From Clostridium sp. Marseille-P299 (GTDB lineage Bacteria > Bacillota > Clostridia > Lachnospirales > Lachnospiraceae), in assembly GCF_900078195.1 (NCBI RefSeq), contig NZ_FJVE01000007.1, positions 248,001 to 312,000 on the forward strand: a stretch of 64,000 bases of DNA, written 5' to 3'. Of the stretch, positions 28,023 to 36,555 are shown piece by piece. How positions within the stretch are numbered: the stretch's first letter is position 1; each line of letters starts with the position of its first letter. The notes beneath the pieces are model-generated. The model saw nothing but the letters and a program-made list of their open reading frames with translations, was not told where the DNA came from and ran no database searches. The translations under genes and the position numbers were made by a program.

Positions 28023-28148
28023 TTAAATATGGGGAAGAATTGCATTTGGGGATTTGAACCCCAGGTCAATATCCCCTTGGAGTCATTAAATATGGGGAAG
28101 AATTGCATTTGGGGATTTGAACCCCAGGTCAATATCCCCTTGGAGTCA
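28023..28148 (+). repeat. Two tandem 63-bp elements with inverted T-arm, after tRNA-Glu copy 1
   Basis: Units 28023-28085 and 28086-28148 are identical. Each contains GGGGATTTGAACCCC (first copy 28048-28062), the exact reverse complement of the tRNA T-arm, inside an outer GGGGA/TCCCC stem. Each ends with a direct copy of the tRNA 3' end (CCCCTTGGAGTCA). Confidence 0.95.
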
Positions 28149-28171
28149 TTGAAAATAAACGGTATAGGATG

Positions 28172-28218
28172 TACTGGAACATAAACATTTTGTTTATGTT
28201 CTGGTATATCTTTTTTTT
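28172..28218 (+). terminator. Terminator of tRNA-Glu transcript 1
   Basis: A 16-bp stem with two wobble pairs (TACTGGAACATAAACA / TGTTTATGTTCTGGTA) is followed, after TATC, by eight T. Confidence 0.9.
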
Positions 28219-28433
28219 GCTATAATCAACTTGTAAGTTAAGATATATAATAGCTTGAAAGTGGTTTTCTCTTGGGTTAATGAATTTAAATTAGGGAATG
28301 AACCAAAATTTTTAATATAGTTAGTAGGTTAATTTATAAAGCATGTTAAATGTTTCTATTTATGCCCGATTAAGATTTAAAAACATATTAAAAAAAACAA
28401 TACAAAAAAATTAATAATAATTTAAAATAGGTG

Positions 28434-28462
28434 TTGACTTATTTTAATCTATCTGTTAGAAT
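28434..28462 (+). promoter_or_regulatory. Promoter of tRNA-Glu copy 2
   Basis: TTGACT, 17 bases, TAGAAT. The downstream leader (ATGAACGTTGAGTGAAAC) is shared with the other copies. Confidence 0.8.
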
Positions 28463-28481
28463 AATGAACGTTGAGTGAAAC

Positions 28482-28553
28482 GGCTCCATGGTCAAGCGGT
28501 TAAGACACCGCCCTTTCACGGCGGTAACAGGGGTTCAAATCCCCTTGGAGTCA
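28482..28553 (+). tRNA. tRNA-Glu (anticodon UUC), copy 2
   Basis: Identical over all 72 bases to the copy at 27951. It has its own promoter, one trailing 63-bp element and its own terminator. Confidence 0.98.
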
Positions 28554-28616
28554 TTAAATATAGGGAAGAATTGTATTTGGGGATTTGAACCCCAGGTCAA
28601 CATCCCCTTGGAGTCA
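28554..28616 (+). repeat. 63-bp element with inverted T-arm, after tRNA-Glu copy 2
   Basis: The same unit as at 28023 with a few substitutions (TATAGGG, TGTATTT, GTCAACAT). The inner hairpin GGGG-ATTTGAA-CCCC is unchanged. Confidence 0.93.
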
Positions 28617-28628
28617 TTAAATTAAGAA

Positions 28629-28665
28629 AACCTTAAATATTCAGTCGAATATTTGAGGTTTTTTT
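28629..28665 (+). terminator. Terminator of tRNA-Glu transcript 2
   Basis: AACCTTAAATATTC / GAATATTTGAGGTT with loop AGTC, then a T-run. Confidence 0.88.
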
Positions 28666-29027
28666 GTTGTATCGCAATATAAATAAAGCACTAGCTATGT
28701 GTTGTCTCTAATTGTTTTTAGCTCCAAGTAAAAAACCTCCTATGATATAATAGATGTGGGTTTGCCAACCACAAATGATAGGAGCAGATTGTTATAATAA
28801 TCATTTGCATAAGCTTGTAAGAATACCACCAAAGTTTCTGCAATAATGGGAGGTATAAGGAAAAAGTTTGCTTATAATATTTGAAAAGCATGCTATGCAT
28901 AGCTTAATTAGATTAATTAACTATTGAATTGACAAATTGTGTAAAATCATATAGCATTAATTAATAAGCTCTATTTTATTAAATTAATAATGTTTCTAAT
29001 TATCTAGTGTTAGTATAGGAGGATGTC
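28666..29027. other. Intergenic region with a possible decayed mobile-element remnant
   Basis: Near 28737-28783 there is an interrupted inverted repeat (TCCTAT ... TGTGG-GTT / AACCACA ... ATAGGA) with a TATAAT inside it. A short open stretch follows (reads MIGADCYNNHLHKL, then stops). This could be the end of an old insertion sequence, but I recognise no transposase. The remainder is AT-rich with nothing clear. Confidence 0.25.
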
Positions 29028-29434
29028 ATGAAAAGATATACTGTACTATTTACTATTATTGTTTGTTGTGCATTGCAGGGCTTTCCTATTATATATTTAA
29101 ACCTACTTTCTATGAAACAATTGTATTTGAAAGTATCAATGGAAAAGAAATTTTTAATGTAGATGTTAAGAAAGGTTTGGAGATAGAAAATAATCTTGTC
29201 TGGGAAGCTACGGATACAATAGAAGCATCACCAGACTCAGGGCTTTTAATTTATCTAGATGATGAAAAGGAATCTTACATATATTTTTATATAGCAAATT
29301 CAAATAACACTTTTAGAAATATATTGGATATGCAACAAGGAAGAGATTTAGAATCTGTCGAATTTAATAGTGGAAAATTGATTTTAAAAAGTGTTAAAAA
29401 AATGATTAATTCCTATCAGTTAAAAGATATGTGA
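29028..29434 (+). pseudogene. Frameshifted gene for a small membrane-anchored protein
   Basis: A strong AGGAGG site precedes ATG 29028, which opens MKRYTVLFTIIVCC, the start of a membrane anchor. That frame stops at about 29161. The longer open frame (29063-29434, ending INSYQLKDM) continues the anchor naturally (CIAGLSYYIFKPTF) but has no ribosome binding site of its own. A single-base deletion near 29058-29068 would explain both. The joined product would be about 135 residues, with one N-terminal helix and an external domain of no known family. A sequencing error or natural decay are both possible. Confidence 0.6.
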
Positions 29435-29537
29435 AGTGTCTGGAGGTAGGTGAATATTAGATTTACTGTGAAATACTAGTCACTAAATCGCAATATTAAC
29501 ATGAAAAATTTGTTAATAAAAAAGTTATGAAAAATTG

Positions 29538-29566
29538 TTGACAATTGTTCGAACATCTGATACAAT
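29538..29566 (+). promoter_or_regulatory. Promoter of tRNA-Glu copy 3
   Basis: TTGACA, 17 bases, TACAAT: the strongest of the three tRNA promoters. Confidence 0.85.
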
Positions 29567-29585
29567 TAACTTCGTTGAGTGAAAC

Positions 29586-29657
29586 GGCTCCATGGTCAAG
29601 CGGTTAAGACACCGCCCTTTCACGGCGGTAACAGGGGTTCAAATCCCCTTGGAGTCA
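29586..29657 (+). tRNA. tRNA-Glu (anticodon UUC), copy 3
   Basis: Identical to the copies at 27951 and 28482, with its own promoter and a diverged trailing element. Three identical single-gene units in 1.7 kb point to segmental duplication. Confidence 0.98.
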
Positions 29658-29720
29658 TTAAGTATAGGGAAGAATTGAATTTGGGAATTTGAATCCCAGG
29701 TTAACATTCCCTTGGAGTTG
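29658..29720 (+). repeat. Diverged 63-bp element after tRNA-Glu copy 3
   Basis: The inner hairpin reads GGGA-ATTTGAA-TCCC: both strands have changed (G to A, C to T), so the pairing is kept while the match to the tRNA T-arm is lost. The 3' end reads TTGGAGTTG instead of TTGGAGTCA. Confidence 0.88.
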
Positions 29721-29734
29721 TTAATAAAAGGAAA

Positions 29735-29832
29735 GCTATTTGTTTGAAATTAGTATACAATAAAGTAAATTAAATTTTACTTTCCGTTAGTTACGGTACG
29801 AGGTATACTTAGTTTAAGCAGATGGCTTTTTT
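29735..29832 (+). terminator. Long-range terminator of tRNA-Glu transcript 3
   Basis: GCTATTTG (29735-29742) pairs with CAGATGGC (29819-29826) ahead of six T. Inner hairpins are AAAGTAAA/TTTACTTT and CCGTTAGTTACGG. A second partner, AGCCATC, lies further on at about 29865. Confidence 0.55.
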
Positions 29833-29869
29833 GTTTTAGATAAGTCATGTATATTTGAAGAGAGCCATC

Positions 29870-30015
29870 AGAAATTATAATTATCAAAAGTTATAGTTAT
29901 TAGAAATTATAGTTAATAGAAGTTATGTTTAATAGAAGTTATGTTTAATAGAATTATGGTTAAAAAGAAATTAGAATTTAATAGATGCTAAATTAAAAAG
30001 AATCTACTCAAATAG
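29870..30015 (+). repeat. Degenerate AT-rich tandem repeats before mutY
   Basis: Units resembling AGAAGTTATGTTTAAT recur about every 17-18 bases between the third tRNA unit and mutY. I see no gene or promoter in this stretch. Confidence 0.7.
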
Positions 30016-30051
30016 AAGTTACTAACTATGTGAATTAGAATGGAGGATATT

Positions 30052-31134
30052 TTGAAATACGATTATTCAGAAACAATAGAATATTTACTACATTGGTATG
30101 ACTATAATAGAAGAATTCTTCCGTGGCGAGAAAATCCCAAACCCTATTATGTCTGGGTTTCTGAAATTATGCTTCAGCAAACAAGGGTGGAAGCTGTGAA
30201 ATCCTATTTTGAACGATTTATTACAGAATTACCAACAATTGCAGACCTTGCGGCAGTAGATGATGAAAAATTAATGAAGCTATGGGAAGGTTTAGGGTAT
30301 TATAGCCGTGCTAGGAACTTAAAAAAAGCAGCCATAGTGGTAATGGAACAGCACGACGGCGAATTACCAGCGGATTATGATAAATTATTAAAACTTCCAG
30401 GCATTGGTTCTTATACAGCAGGTGCAATTGCTTCCATCGCATTTTCAATACCAGTTCCAGCAGTGGATGGGAATGTATTACGTGTTATGAAGCGTATCGC
30501 TGGGAGCTTTGACGATATCACAAAAGATAAAGTAAAAAAAGAATTGGAATCAGATTTACGTGAGGTTATTACGAAGGAAAGACCAGGGGATTATAATCAA
30601 TCTTTAATGGAGTTGGGCGCTACGGTATGTATTCCAAATGGTAAACCCTTATGTGAACAATGCCCAGTCATGCATTTATGTAAAGCCTTTAAACAAGGGA
30701 TTCAGATGCAACTTCCCGTAAAGCCACCGAAAAAGGCAAGAAAGCTAGAAGATAAAACAGTTTTCGTTATGGAGTATCAAGGAAATTATGCAATTCATAA
30801 GCGTGATGATAAAGGATTATTGGCTGGATTATGGGAATTTCCTAATCTAGATGAGAAGATGTCCTTTGAAAAAGTAGAAAATTATCTACAAGAGCAAGGC
30901 ATAAAAGTGGAAGAGATAACGAAGCTTACGAAAGCAAAACATATCTTTTCCCATATTGAGTGGCATATGTTAGGATATTATTTAAAATTAAAAGATATTA
31001 AAGAGCTACCAATGAAAGACTTAGTATGGGTAAATGAAGATGAGATAAAGAGTATCTACTCCTTACCAACTGCTTTTGATGCATATCGTAAATGTATTGG
31101 GAATCAACAATTGGAGTTAGAATTGGAGGAATAG
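30052..31134 (+). CDS. mutY: A/G-specific adenine DNA glycosylase MutY
   Basis: MutY removes adenine mispaired with 8-oxoguanine. The 361-residue protein has the N-terminal glycosylase domain with MLQQTRVE (catalytic Glu), the helix-hairpin-helix LPGIGSYTAGAI and VDGNV (catalytic Asp). It has an iron-sulfur cluster loop with four cysteines (CIPNGKPLCEQCPVMHLC). A C-terminal NUDIX-like domain recognises 8-oxoG (GLLAGLWEFPN, FSHIEWHM). I chose TTG 30052 because GGAGG (30042-30046) lies five bases upstream; the ATG at 30040 overlaps that site and has none of its own. A LysR gene follows after two bases. Confidence 0.93.
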   Translation: MKYDYSETIEYLLHWYDYNRRILPWRENPKPYYVWVSEIMLQQTRVEAVKSYFERFITELPTIADLAAVDDEKLMKLWEGLGYYSRARNLKKAAIVVMEQHDGELPADYDKLLKLPGIGSYTAGAIASIAFSIPVPAVDGNVLRVMKRIAGSFDDITKDKVKKELESDLREVITKERPGDYNQSLMELGATVCIPNGKPLCEQCPVMHLCKAFKQGIQMQLPVKPPKKARKLEDKTVFVMEYQGNYAIHKRDDKGLLAGLWEFPNLDEKMSFEKVENYLQEQGIKVEEITKLTKAKHIFSHIEWHMLGYYLKLKDIKELPMKDLVWVNEDEIKSIYSLPTAFDAYRKCIGNQQLELELEE

Positions 31135-31136
31135 GG

Positions 31137-32060
31137 ATGGATATTGATTTTTCACTGTCTGCATATCGAATCTTTAATTCAGTAGCAAAGCTTGGTAGTA
31201 TTTCAGGAGCGGCAAAGGAATTATATATTAGCCAGCCTGCGATTAGTAAAGCAATTGCAAAGCTTGAGCAGGACCTATCCGTTAGCCTATTTATTCGAGG
31301 TTCCAGAGGGGTAAAGCTAACGGAGGAAGGTGCACAGTTATATGAGCATACGAAAGCAGCTTTTGAGACATTAAAAGAAGGGGAAGAGTTAATGAAGAGA
31401 AACAAATCCCTAGGTGTTGGACATATAAGAATAGGTGTAAGTACAACACTATGTAAATATCTTCTTCTTCCATATTTAAAAGAATTTGTTGCAAATCATC
31501 CACATATACGGTTTACGATACAATGTCAATCGACGTTTCAGACCTTGGAATTATTAGAAGAGGGGAAATTAGATCTTGGACTAATTGGAAAACCAGAGCC
31601 TCGAAAAGATTTGGACTTTTATTCCGTAGGAACTATCGAGGATGTTTTCATTTCAACTAGGTCTTATCTTGATAATCTTGATATTCGAGAAGGAAAGATG
31701 CTAACGAATCAGCAACTATTTGAAAAAGCAAATTTAATGTTGCTGGATGAGAAGAATATAACCCGTGTGTTTATTGATGATTATTTTAAAAAGAACGGAA
31801 TTCGGACTGGTCAAATTCTTGAAGTAAGTAATATGGATTTATTAATAGAATTTGCTAAAACAGGGATTGGAATCGCATGTGTTATTAAGGAGTTTGTTAA
31901 AAATGAATTAGAGGATGGAAGTCTGATTCAGATTGACTTAGAGGTACCGATAGAAACGAGAGAGGTAGGTTTTGCGTATCGTTTGGGGAAACAATATAGT
32001 GATTCTACATTAAAGTTCATCGAGTTCTATAAGGGGCAAAGAGCAACGAGTAAAGAGTAA
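31137..32060 (+). CDS. LysR-family transcriptional regulator
   Basis: A 307-residue regulator. The N-terminal winged helix-turn-helix (residues about 5-65) reads AYRIFNSVAKLGSISGAAKELYISQPAISKAIAKLEQDL, typical of LysR. The C-terminal effector-binding domain begins near residue 95. The target and co-inducer are unknown. It starts two bases after mutY, with GGAGGAATAGGG as ribosome binding site, so the two are co-transcribed. This is an odd pairing for a LysR gene, which is usually divergent from its target. The leucine genes lie 650 bases downstream and could be regulated by it; that is a guess. Confidence 0.9.
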   Translation: MDIDFSLSAYRIFNSVAKLGSISGAAKELYISQPAISKAIAKLEQDLSVSLFIRGSRGVKLTEEGAQLYEHTKAAFETLKEGEELMKRNKSLGVGHIRIGVSTTLCKYLLLPYLKEFVANHPHIRFTIQCQSTFQTLELLEEGKLDLGLIGKPEPRKDLDFYSVGTIEDVFISTRSYLDNLDIREGKMLTNQQLFEKANLMLLDEKNITRVFIDDYFKKNGIRTGQILEVSNMDLLIEFAKTGIGIACVIKEFVKNELEDGSLIQIDLEVPIETREVGFAYRLGKQYSDSTLKFIEFYKGQRATSKE

Positions 32061-32182
32061 AGTAAAAAAGTAAAGTATAAAAAGCAAAGAGTGCTATGAA
32101 AATCATTTACACTTTATAGTAACCCTTGATGTAGCTTAATTTTAAATTATGTGCTGATTGGATATAGGAATGTGAGATAAAT

Positions 32183-32518
32183 ATGGCAAAACATGAATTT
32201 GGTATTATTGATAAACTATCAAATAGCCCGAATGCATATGAAAGTTATGAACCTGATAAATATCATTGCATCTCTATGCATGACGATTTTATTGGACCAT
32301 TACTTCCTGAATTGGAGGATTTAGATACATTTTATCATAATATGGAACGGCCAGAAAAAGGTCTAGCATACTGTGGTATTACTTTAATATCACCGTCATC
32401 TTTAATGAAGTTTAGGAAAATATTAATTTCAAAAAATAATCATGTATATGATGAATTGATCAAAGTAATAGACATGGCCATAGAAGAGAATAAATTCATC
32501 ATTCATTATGGAATATAA
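32183..32518 (+). CDS. Hypothetical protein, 111 residues
   Basis: A small acidic soluble protein (MAKHEFGIIDKLSNSPNAYESYEPDKYHCISMHDD region at the start) without signal peptide or membrane helix. I do not recognise the family. The central stretch (KGLAYCGITLISPSSLMKFRKIL) and charged C-terminus suggest a compact alpha/beta protein. It resembles in style the small immunity-like or SMI1-neighbour proteins of Firmicutes, but I cannot support that assignment. The ribosome binding site is weak (AATGTGAG). It is followed by a terminator and looks independent of the leucine genes. Confidence 0.6.
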   Translation: MAKHEFGIIDKLSNSPNAYESYEPDKYHCISMHDDFIGPLLPELEDLDTFYHNMERPEKGLAYCGITLISPSSLMKFRKILISKNNHVYDELIKVIDMAIEENKFIIHYGI

Positions 32519-32597
32519 GAAATTGATGATTTAATATTTTTTCTCTCCTTGAGTCTAATGATATGGTTAAACCAACTGAATCATGAACATATAGAAA

Positions 32598-32639
32598 GAG
32601 TGCTTAATATAACCTAGAGTTATACTAAGCATTCTTTTT
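32598..32639 (+). terminator. Terminator before leuB
   Basis: GAGTGCTTA-AT-ATAAC / GTTAT-AC-TAAGCATTC followed by five T. Confidence 0.85.
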
Positions 32640-32709
32640 ATGTATTTTATTTATATGAATACTTATGATATAATCCAAATAGAATATAAATCAGGAAGGA
32701 AATGAGAGC

Positions 32710-33795
32710 ATGAACTACAAGATTGCAGTAATTCCGGGGGATGGAATCGGACCAGAAATAGTAAGAGAAGCGAAAAAGATTCTAGATAAGATTGCAACTA
32801 TTTATGGACATTCCTTTTTGTACACAGAAATTTTAATGGGAGGATGTTCAATTGACGCCTACGGGGTACCGCTAACAGAAGAAGCACTTGCAGTAGCAAA
32901 AGCTAGTGATTCGGTTTTACTTGGAGCGGTAGGAGGAAATGTTGGTCAGTCGAATTGGTATAGCCTACCTCCACACCTAAGACCAGAAGCGGGCCTATTA
33001 GCCATACGTAAAGGCTTAGGACTTTTCTGTAATTTAAGACCAGCAGTATTATTTCCACAGCTAAAAGAGGCATGTCCGCTAAAAGATGAAATCATTGGGG
33101 ATGGATTTGACTTTTTAGTTGTTAGAGAATTAACTGGGGGAGTTTATTTTGGGGATCGTAAAACCTTCACGGAAAACGGAATTAGAAAAGCAATGGATAC
33201 CATGCCTTATGATGAAAATGAAATTAAACGAATTGCAAGATGGGCATTTGAAGTTGCGATGAAGAGAAATAAAAAAGTTTGTAGTGTAGATAAGGCAAAT
33301 GTACTTGATACTTCAAGATTGTGGAGAGAGGTAGTAAAAGAGGTTTCTGCGGAATATCCAGAGGTTACACTTAGTGATATGCTTGTTGATAACTGCGCAA
33401 TGCAAATGGTAAAAGATCCAAAACAATTTGATGTAGTCCTTACTGAAAATATGTTTGGTGATATTTTATCAGATGAAGCAAGCATGGTTACTGGATCCAT
33501 TGGTATGCTAGCATCTGCAAGTCTTGGAGAAACAAAATTAGGTTTATATGAACCAAGCCACGGCTCAGCACCAGACATCGCAGGACAGGATAAAGCAAAT
33601 CCAATTGCAACTATTTTATCAGCAGCAATGATGCTTCGTTATTCCTTCGATTTAGAAAAAGAAGCGGATAGCATAGAAAATGCTGTTAAGAAAGTGTTAG
33701 ACAAAGGATATCGTACCATTGATATTATGTCAGAAGGATGCACACTTGTTGGAACTGTGGAAATGGGTAATTTAATTGCGAATGAATTAGTATAA
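32710..33795 (+). CDS. leuB: 3-isopropylmalate dehydrogenase
   Basis: LeuB oxidises and decarboxylates 3-isopropylmalate with NAD+ in leucine synthesis. The 361-residue protein has [11 protein letters not shown] at the N-terminus, [34 protein letters not shown], the metal-site region [11 protein letters not shown] and [12 protein letters not shown]. The start follows AGGAAGG. An extended -10 (TGATATAAT, ending at 32674) lies 35 bases upstream, although the -35 is poor. leuC and leuD follow on the same strand, with a small membrane protein gene between. No leuA is in the window. Confidence 0.96.
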   Translation: MNYKIAVIPGDGIGPEIVREAKKILDKIATIYGHSFLYTEILMGGCSIDAYGVPLTEEALAVAKASDSVLLGAVGGNVGQSNWYSLPPHLRPEAGLLAIRKGLGLFCNLRPAVLFPQLKEACPLKDEIIGDGFDFLVVRELTGGVYFGDRKTFTENGIRKAMDTMPYDENEIKRIARWAFEVAMKRNKKVCSVDKANVLDTSRLWREVVKEVSAEYPEVTLSDMLVDNCAMQMVKDPKQFDVVLTENMFGDILSDEASMVTGSIGMLASASLGETKLGLYEPSHGSAPDIAGQDKANPIATILSAAMMLRYSFDLEKEADSIENAVKKVLDKGYRTIDIMSEGCTLVGTVEMGNLIANELV

Positions 33796-33807
33796 ATGAA
33801 TTGTTAG

Positions 33808-33940
33808 GAGATATAAGTTCGTAATTAATATAAAGTGATAGCTATCAAATATAAGTTCGTGATGAGTTAAAATACAATTATAATAAAAACATAGGTTGTA
33901 ATGAGTTAATCTGATTGCTATAAAATATAAGTTTGCTATA
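33808..33940 (+). repeat. Degenerate repeats of 35-40 bp after leuB
   Basis: ATATAAGTTCGTRATGAGTTA-like units near 33811, 33849, 33892 and 33925. They share the ATAAGTT core with the repeats after glnN. Confidence 0.65.
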
Positions 33941-34055
33941 TGTAAAACTGACAGAAATTATAAAATTGTTATTAAGTATTTAATTTGCGAATGCAAACAT
34001 ACATATTCTGTGATAATATGATAAGGACTTAATAAATGCAAAATTGGAGGTAACA

Positions 34056-34394
34056 ATGGCAAACGCGATTAAGAAATTATCATTTATTTTGGTACCAATG
34101 ACAATCTTATTTTTTGTCACAACATTTATTGCTAACAATGCAGAACAAGGTGGGGCATTTTATTCAGCAATAACAATCTGTGCAAATATATTATTGGTTC
34201 TTTTACCAATTCTATTTGTCATAACACTAGGACTTGGGATGGCAGTTATGTTACGAGTTATCATGTCAAGTCAGATGAGCACGGTTGGAAGAAAACAACA
34301 TGAAAAATTGCCGATGGCACATTTTTTAGCGTGTGTTATATGTTTTATTTTATATTTTATCTTTGTTTATAGCATATTAACGAAAGGTGCTTAA
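34056..34394 (+). CDS. Small membrane protein between leuB and leuC
   Basis: A 112-residue protein with three hydrophobic segments (about 8-27, 38-64 and 87-107) and a short basic loop between the second and third (MSSQMSTVGRKQHEK). I do not recognise a family. The start at 34056 follows TTGGAGG. It is placed between leuB and leuC on the same strand with gaps of 260 and 104 bases, so it could belong to the leucine unit or stand alone. Nothing in its sequence points to amino-acid transport. Confidence 0.65.
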   Translation: MANAIKKLSFILVPMTILFFVTTFIANNAEQGGAFYSAITICANILLVLLPILFVITLGLGMAVMLRVIMSSQMSTVGRKQHEKLPMAHFLACVICFILYFIFVYSILTKGA

Positions 34395-34498
34395 TTAAGA
34401 GTTGTGTTAATTCGTTGAGGCTTCCTCTACCATGAGTTTGTTCTCTATTAATTAATTCTTTATTAAGTGCACTTGGTACAAGAAAGGTAGGATTTCAC

Positions 34499-35764
34499 AT
34501 GGGAATGACGATGACACAAAAAATCTTGGCGGCACATGCAGGATTAGAATCTGTATGTGCTGGTCAATTAATTGAAGCAAGTCTTGATATGGTTCTTGCA
34601 AATGATATTACTGGTCCAGTAGCAATTCATGAAATTGAAAAATTAAATAAAAAGACGGTATTTGACAAGGATAAGATTGCGTTAGTACCAGATCATTTTA
34701 CACCAAATAAGGATATCAAATCCGCAGAACATTGTAAGTGCGTAAGAGAGTTTGCAAAAGCTCATGATATTACGAATTACTTTGAAATCGGTGAAATGGG
34801 GATTGAACATGCACTTCTTCCTGAAAAAGGCTTAATCGTTGCAGGTGAGACTTGTATCGGAGCAGATTCACATACTTGTACCTATGGAGCTTTAGGAGCA
34901 TTTTCAACAGGCGTTGGTAGTACAGATATGGGAGCTGGTATGATTACTGGTAAGGCATGGTTTAAAGTACCATCTGCAATCAAGTTCGTACTTACTGGTA
35001 AGCCAAAGAAATGGGTAAGTGGAAAAGATATTATTTTACATATTATTGGAATGATAGGCGTCGACGGCGCTTTATATAAATCTATGGAGTTTGTTGGGGA
35101 TGGAATTAAGAATTTGACAATGGATGATCGTTTTACAATTGCTAATATGGCAATTGAAGCAGGCGCTAAAAATGGTATCTTCCCAGTGGATGAATTAACC
35201 ATAGAGTATATGAAAGAACACTCTACAAAAGAGTATACAGTATATGAAGCAGATGAAGATGCAATCTATGATGAAACTTATACAATTGATTTATCTGAAT
35301 TAGAAACAACTGTAGCTTTCCCACATCTTCCTGAAAATACGAAAACAGTAAAAGAAGCAGGAGAAGTGAAAATCGATCAGGTTGTTATCGGATCTTGTAC
35401 CAACGGAAGAATTGGTGATTTAAGAGCAGCGGCAAAAGTTTTAGAAGGTCGTAAAGTAGCACCAGGAATGCGTGTAATTATTTTCCCAGCAACACAAGCA
35501 ATTTACCTTCAAGCCATTGAAGAAGGTTTGATTCAAACTTTTATAAAGGCTGGAGCAGTTGTAAGTACACCAACTTGCGGTCCATGTTTAGGTGGTCATA
35601 TGGGTATTTTAGCAGCTGGAGAAAGAGCGATTTCAACAACAAATCGTAATTTCGTTGGACGTATGGGACATGTAGAATCAGAAGTATATTTAGCAAGCCC
35701 AGCAGTTGCAGCGGCAAGTGCGGTAACTGGAAAGATTAGTGAGCCTTCTGAACTTGGAATCTAG
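34499..35764 (+). CDS. leuC: 3-isopropylmalate dehydratase large subunit
   Basis: LeuC and LeuD convert 2-isopropylmalate to 3-isopropylmalate with a [4Fe-4S] cluster. The 421-residue protein is the shorter clostridial/archaeal type of LeuC. Cluster ligands are visible: one Cys in [15 protein letters not shown] and two in [13 protein letters not shown]. The N-terminal [22 protein letters not shown] contains the conserved active-site region. The start follows AAAGGTAGG. leuD lies 123 bases downstream, a wider gap than usual, with its own AAAAGGAG site. Confidence 0.96.
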   Translation: MGMTMTQKILAAHAGLESVCAGQLIEASLDMVLANDITGPVAIHEIEKLNKKTVFDKDKIALVPDHFTPNKDIKSAEHCKCVREFAKAHDITNYFEIGEMGIEHALLPEKGLIVAGETCIGADSHTCTYGALGAFSTGVGSTDMGAGMITGKAWFKVPSAIKFVLTGKPKKWVSGKDIILHIIGMIGVDGALYKSMEFVGDGIKNLTMDDRFTIANMAIEAGAKNGIFPVDELTIEYMKEHSTKEYTVYEADEDAIYDETYTIDLSELETTVAFPHLPENTKTVKEAGEVKIDQVVIGSCTNGRIGDLRAAAKVLEGRKVAPGMRVIIFPATQAIYLQAIEEGLIQTFIKAGAVVSTPTCGPCLGGHMGILAAGERAISTTNRNFVGRMGHVESEVYLASPAVAAASAVTGKISEPSELGI

Positions 35765-35887
35765 ATGCACGTCTAAAGTAACACCTTTACTTGTTTGGAA
35801 ATCATAATCAATGGAACTTAAATTTAAGTGTTGTAAACGAAATGGCTTAATGTAAAGTTCAGAACGTAACGAAAAGGAGATTGTGTT

Positions 35888-36385
35888 ATGAAAGCGCATG
35901 GAACAGTACATAAATATGGTGATAATGTAGATACGGATGTTATCATCCCTGCTAGATATTTAAATTCCTCCGATCCAAAAGAGCTTGCGAAAAAATGCAT
36001 GGAGGATATTGATAAAGACTTTGTAAATCGTGTGAAACCTGGTGATATCATGGTAGCCAATAAAAATTTTGGCTGTGGTTCTTCTAGAGAACACGCACCA
36101 ATAGCGATTAAGGCAGCAGGAATTAGCTGTGTTATAGCAGAAACATTTGCTCGAATTTTTTATCGAAATGCAATTAATATAGGACTTCCAATTATCGAAT
36201 GTCCAGAGGCTGCAAAAGCAATAGAAGCTGGAGATGAAGTCGAAATTGACTTTGATAGTGGAAAGATTTATGACATAACCAAAGGAACAGAATATCAAGG
36301 CCAGGCATTTCCAGAGTTTATGCAAAAAATAATAAAAGCAGAAGGATTGATGAATTACATCAATCAGCAGAATGCATCAAATTGA
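35888..36385 (+). CDS. leuD: 3-isopropylmalate dehydratase small subunit
   Basis: LeuD is the small partner of LeuC and supplies the swivelling domain that binds substrate. The 165-residue protein has the family features [14 protein letters not shown], the loop [19 protein letters not shown] and [15 protein letters not shown]. Its size matches the short LeuD type that pairs with the short LeuC. A strong terminator follows within 60 bases, closing the leu region. Confidence 0.96.
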   Translation: MKAHGTVHKYGDNVDTDVIIPARYLNSSDPKELAKKCMEDIDKDFVNRVKPGDIMVANKNFGCGSSREHAPIAIKAAGISCVIAETFARIFYRNAINIGLPIIECPEAAKAIEAGDEVEIDFDSGKIYDITKGTEYQGQAFPEFMQKIIKAEGLMNYINQQNASN

Positions 36386-36436
36386 TTTCATGCATCCGTT
36401 ATAAAGGAATGCCGTAAAATAGAATAGGAACTTATA

Positions 36437-36494
36437 AAAGGATTATTTAAAATGGAATTCGAAATTATACCCATTTTAAAATAATCCTTTTTTT
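36437..36494 (+). terminator. Strong terminator after leuD
   Basis: AAAGGATTATTT and AAATGG pair with CCATTTT and AAATAATCCTTT around a short loop, followed by seven T. Confidence 0.92.
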
Positions 36495-36555
36495 GGTATA
36501 TTATATTTAAAGATTTATTATACTTATTGATTACTTTAAGATTGGAGGGAAAATC

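Noticed and set aside
28023..28148. CRISPR-like or attachment-site repeats at the tRNA 3' end
   Set aside because: The copies of the tRNA 3' end could suggest integrase att sites, but the units are exact 63-base repeats with no integrase or foreign genes between them.
27845..28184. Two short plus-strand open frames over the first tRNA-Glu and its repeats
   Set aside because: They run through a complete tRNA and two 63-bp repeats, lack ribosome binding sites, and their repeated peptide simply reflects the DNA repeat.
28737..28905. Insertion sequence end with transposase remnant
   Set aside because: There is an inverted repeat and a promoter-like box, but no transposase similarity could be recognised and no second end was found. 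It is mentioned only as a low-confidence note.
30998..31405. 135-codon minus-strand open frame over the mutY-LysR junction
   Set aside because: Antisense to two well-supported genes, with no recognisable domain.
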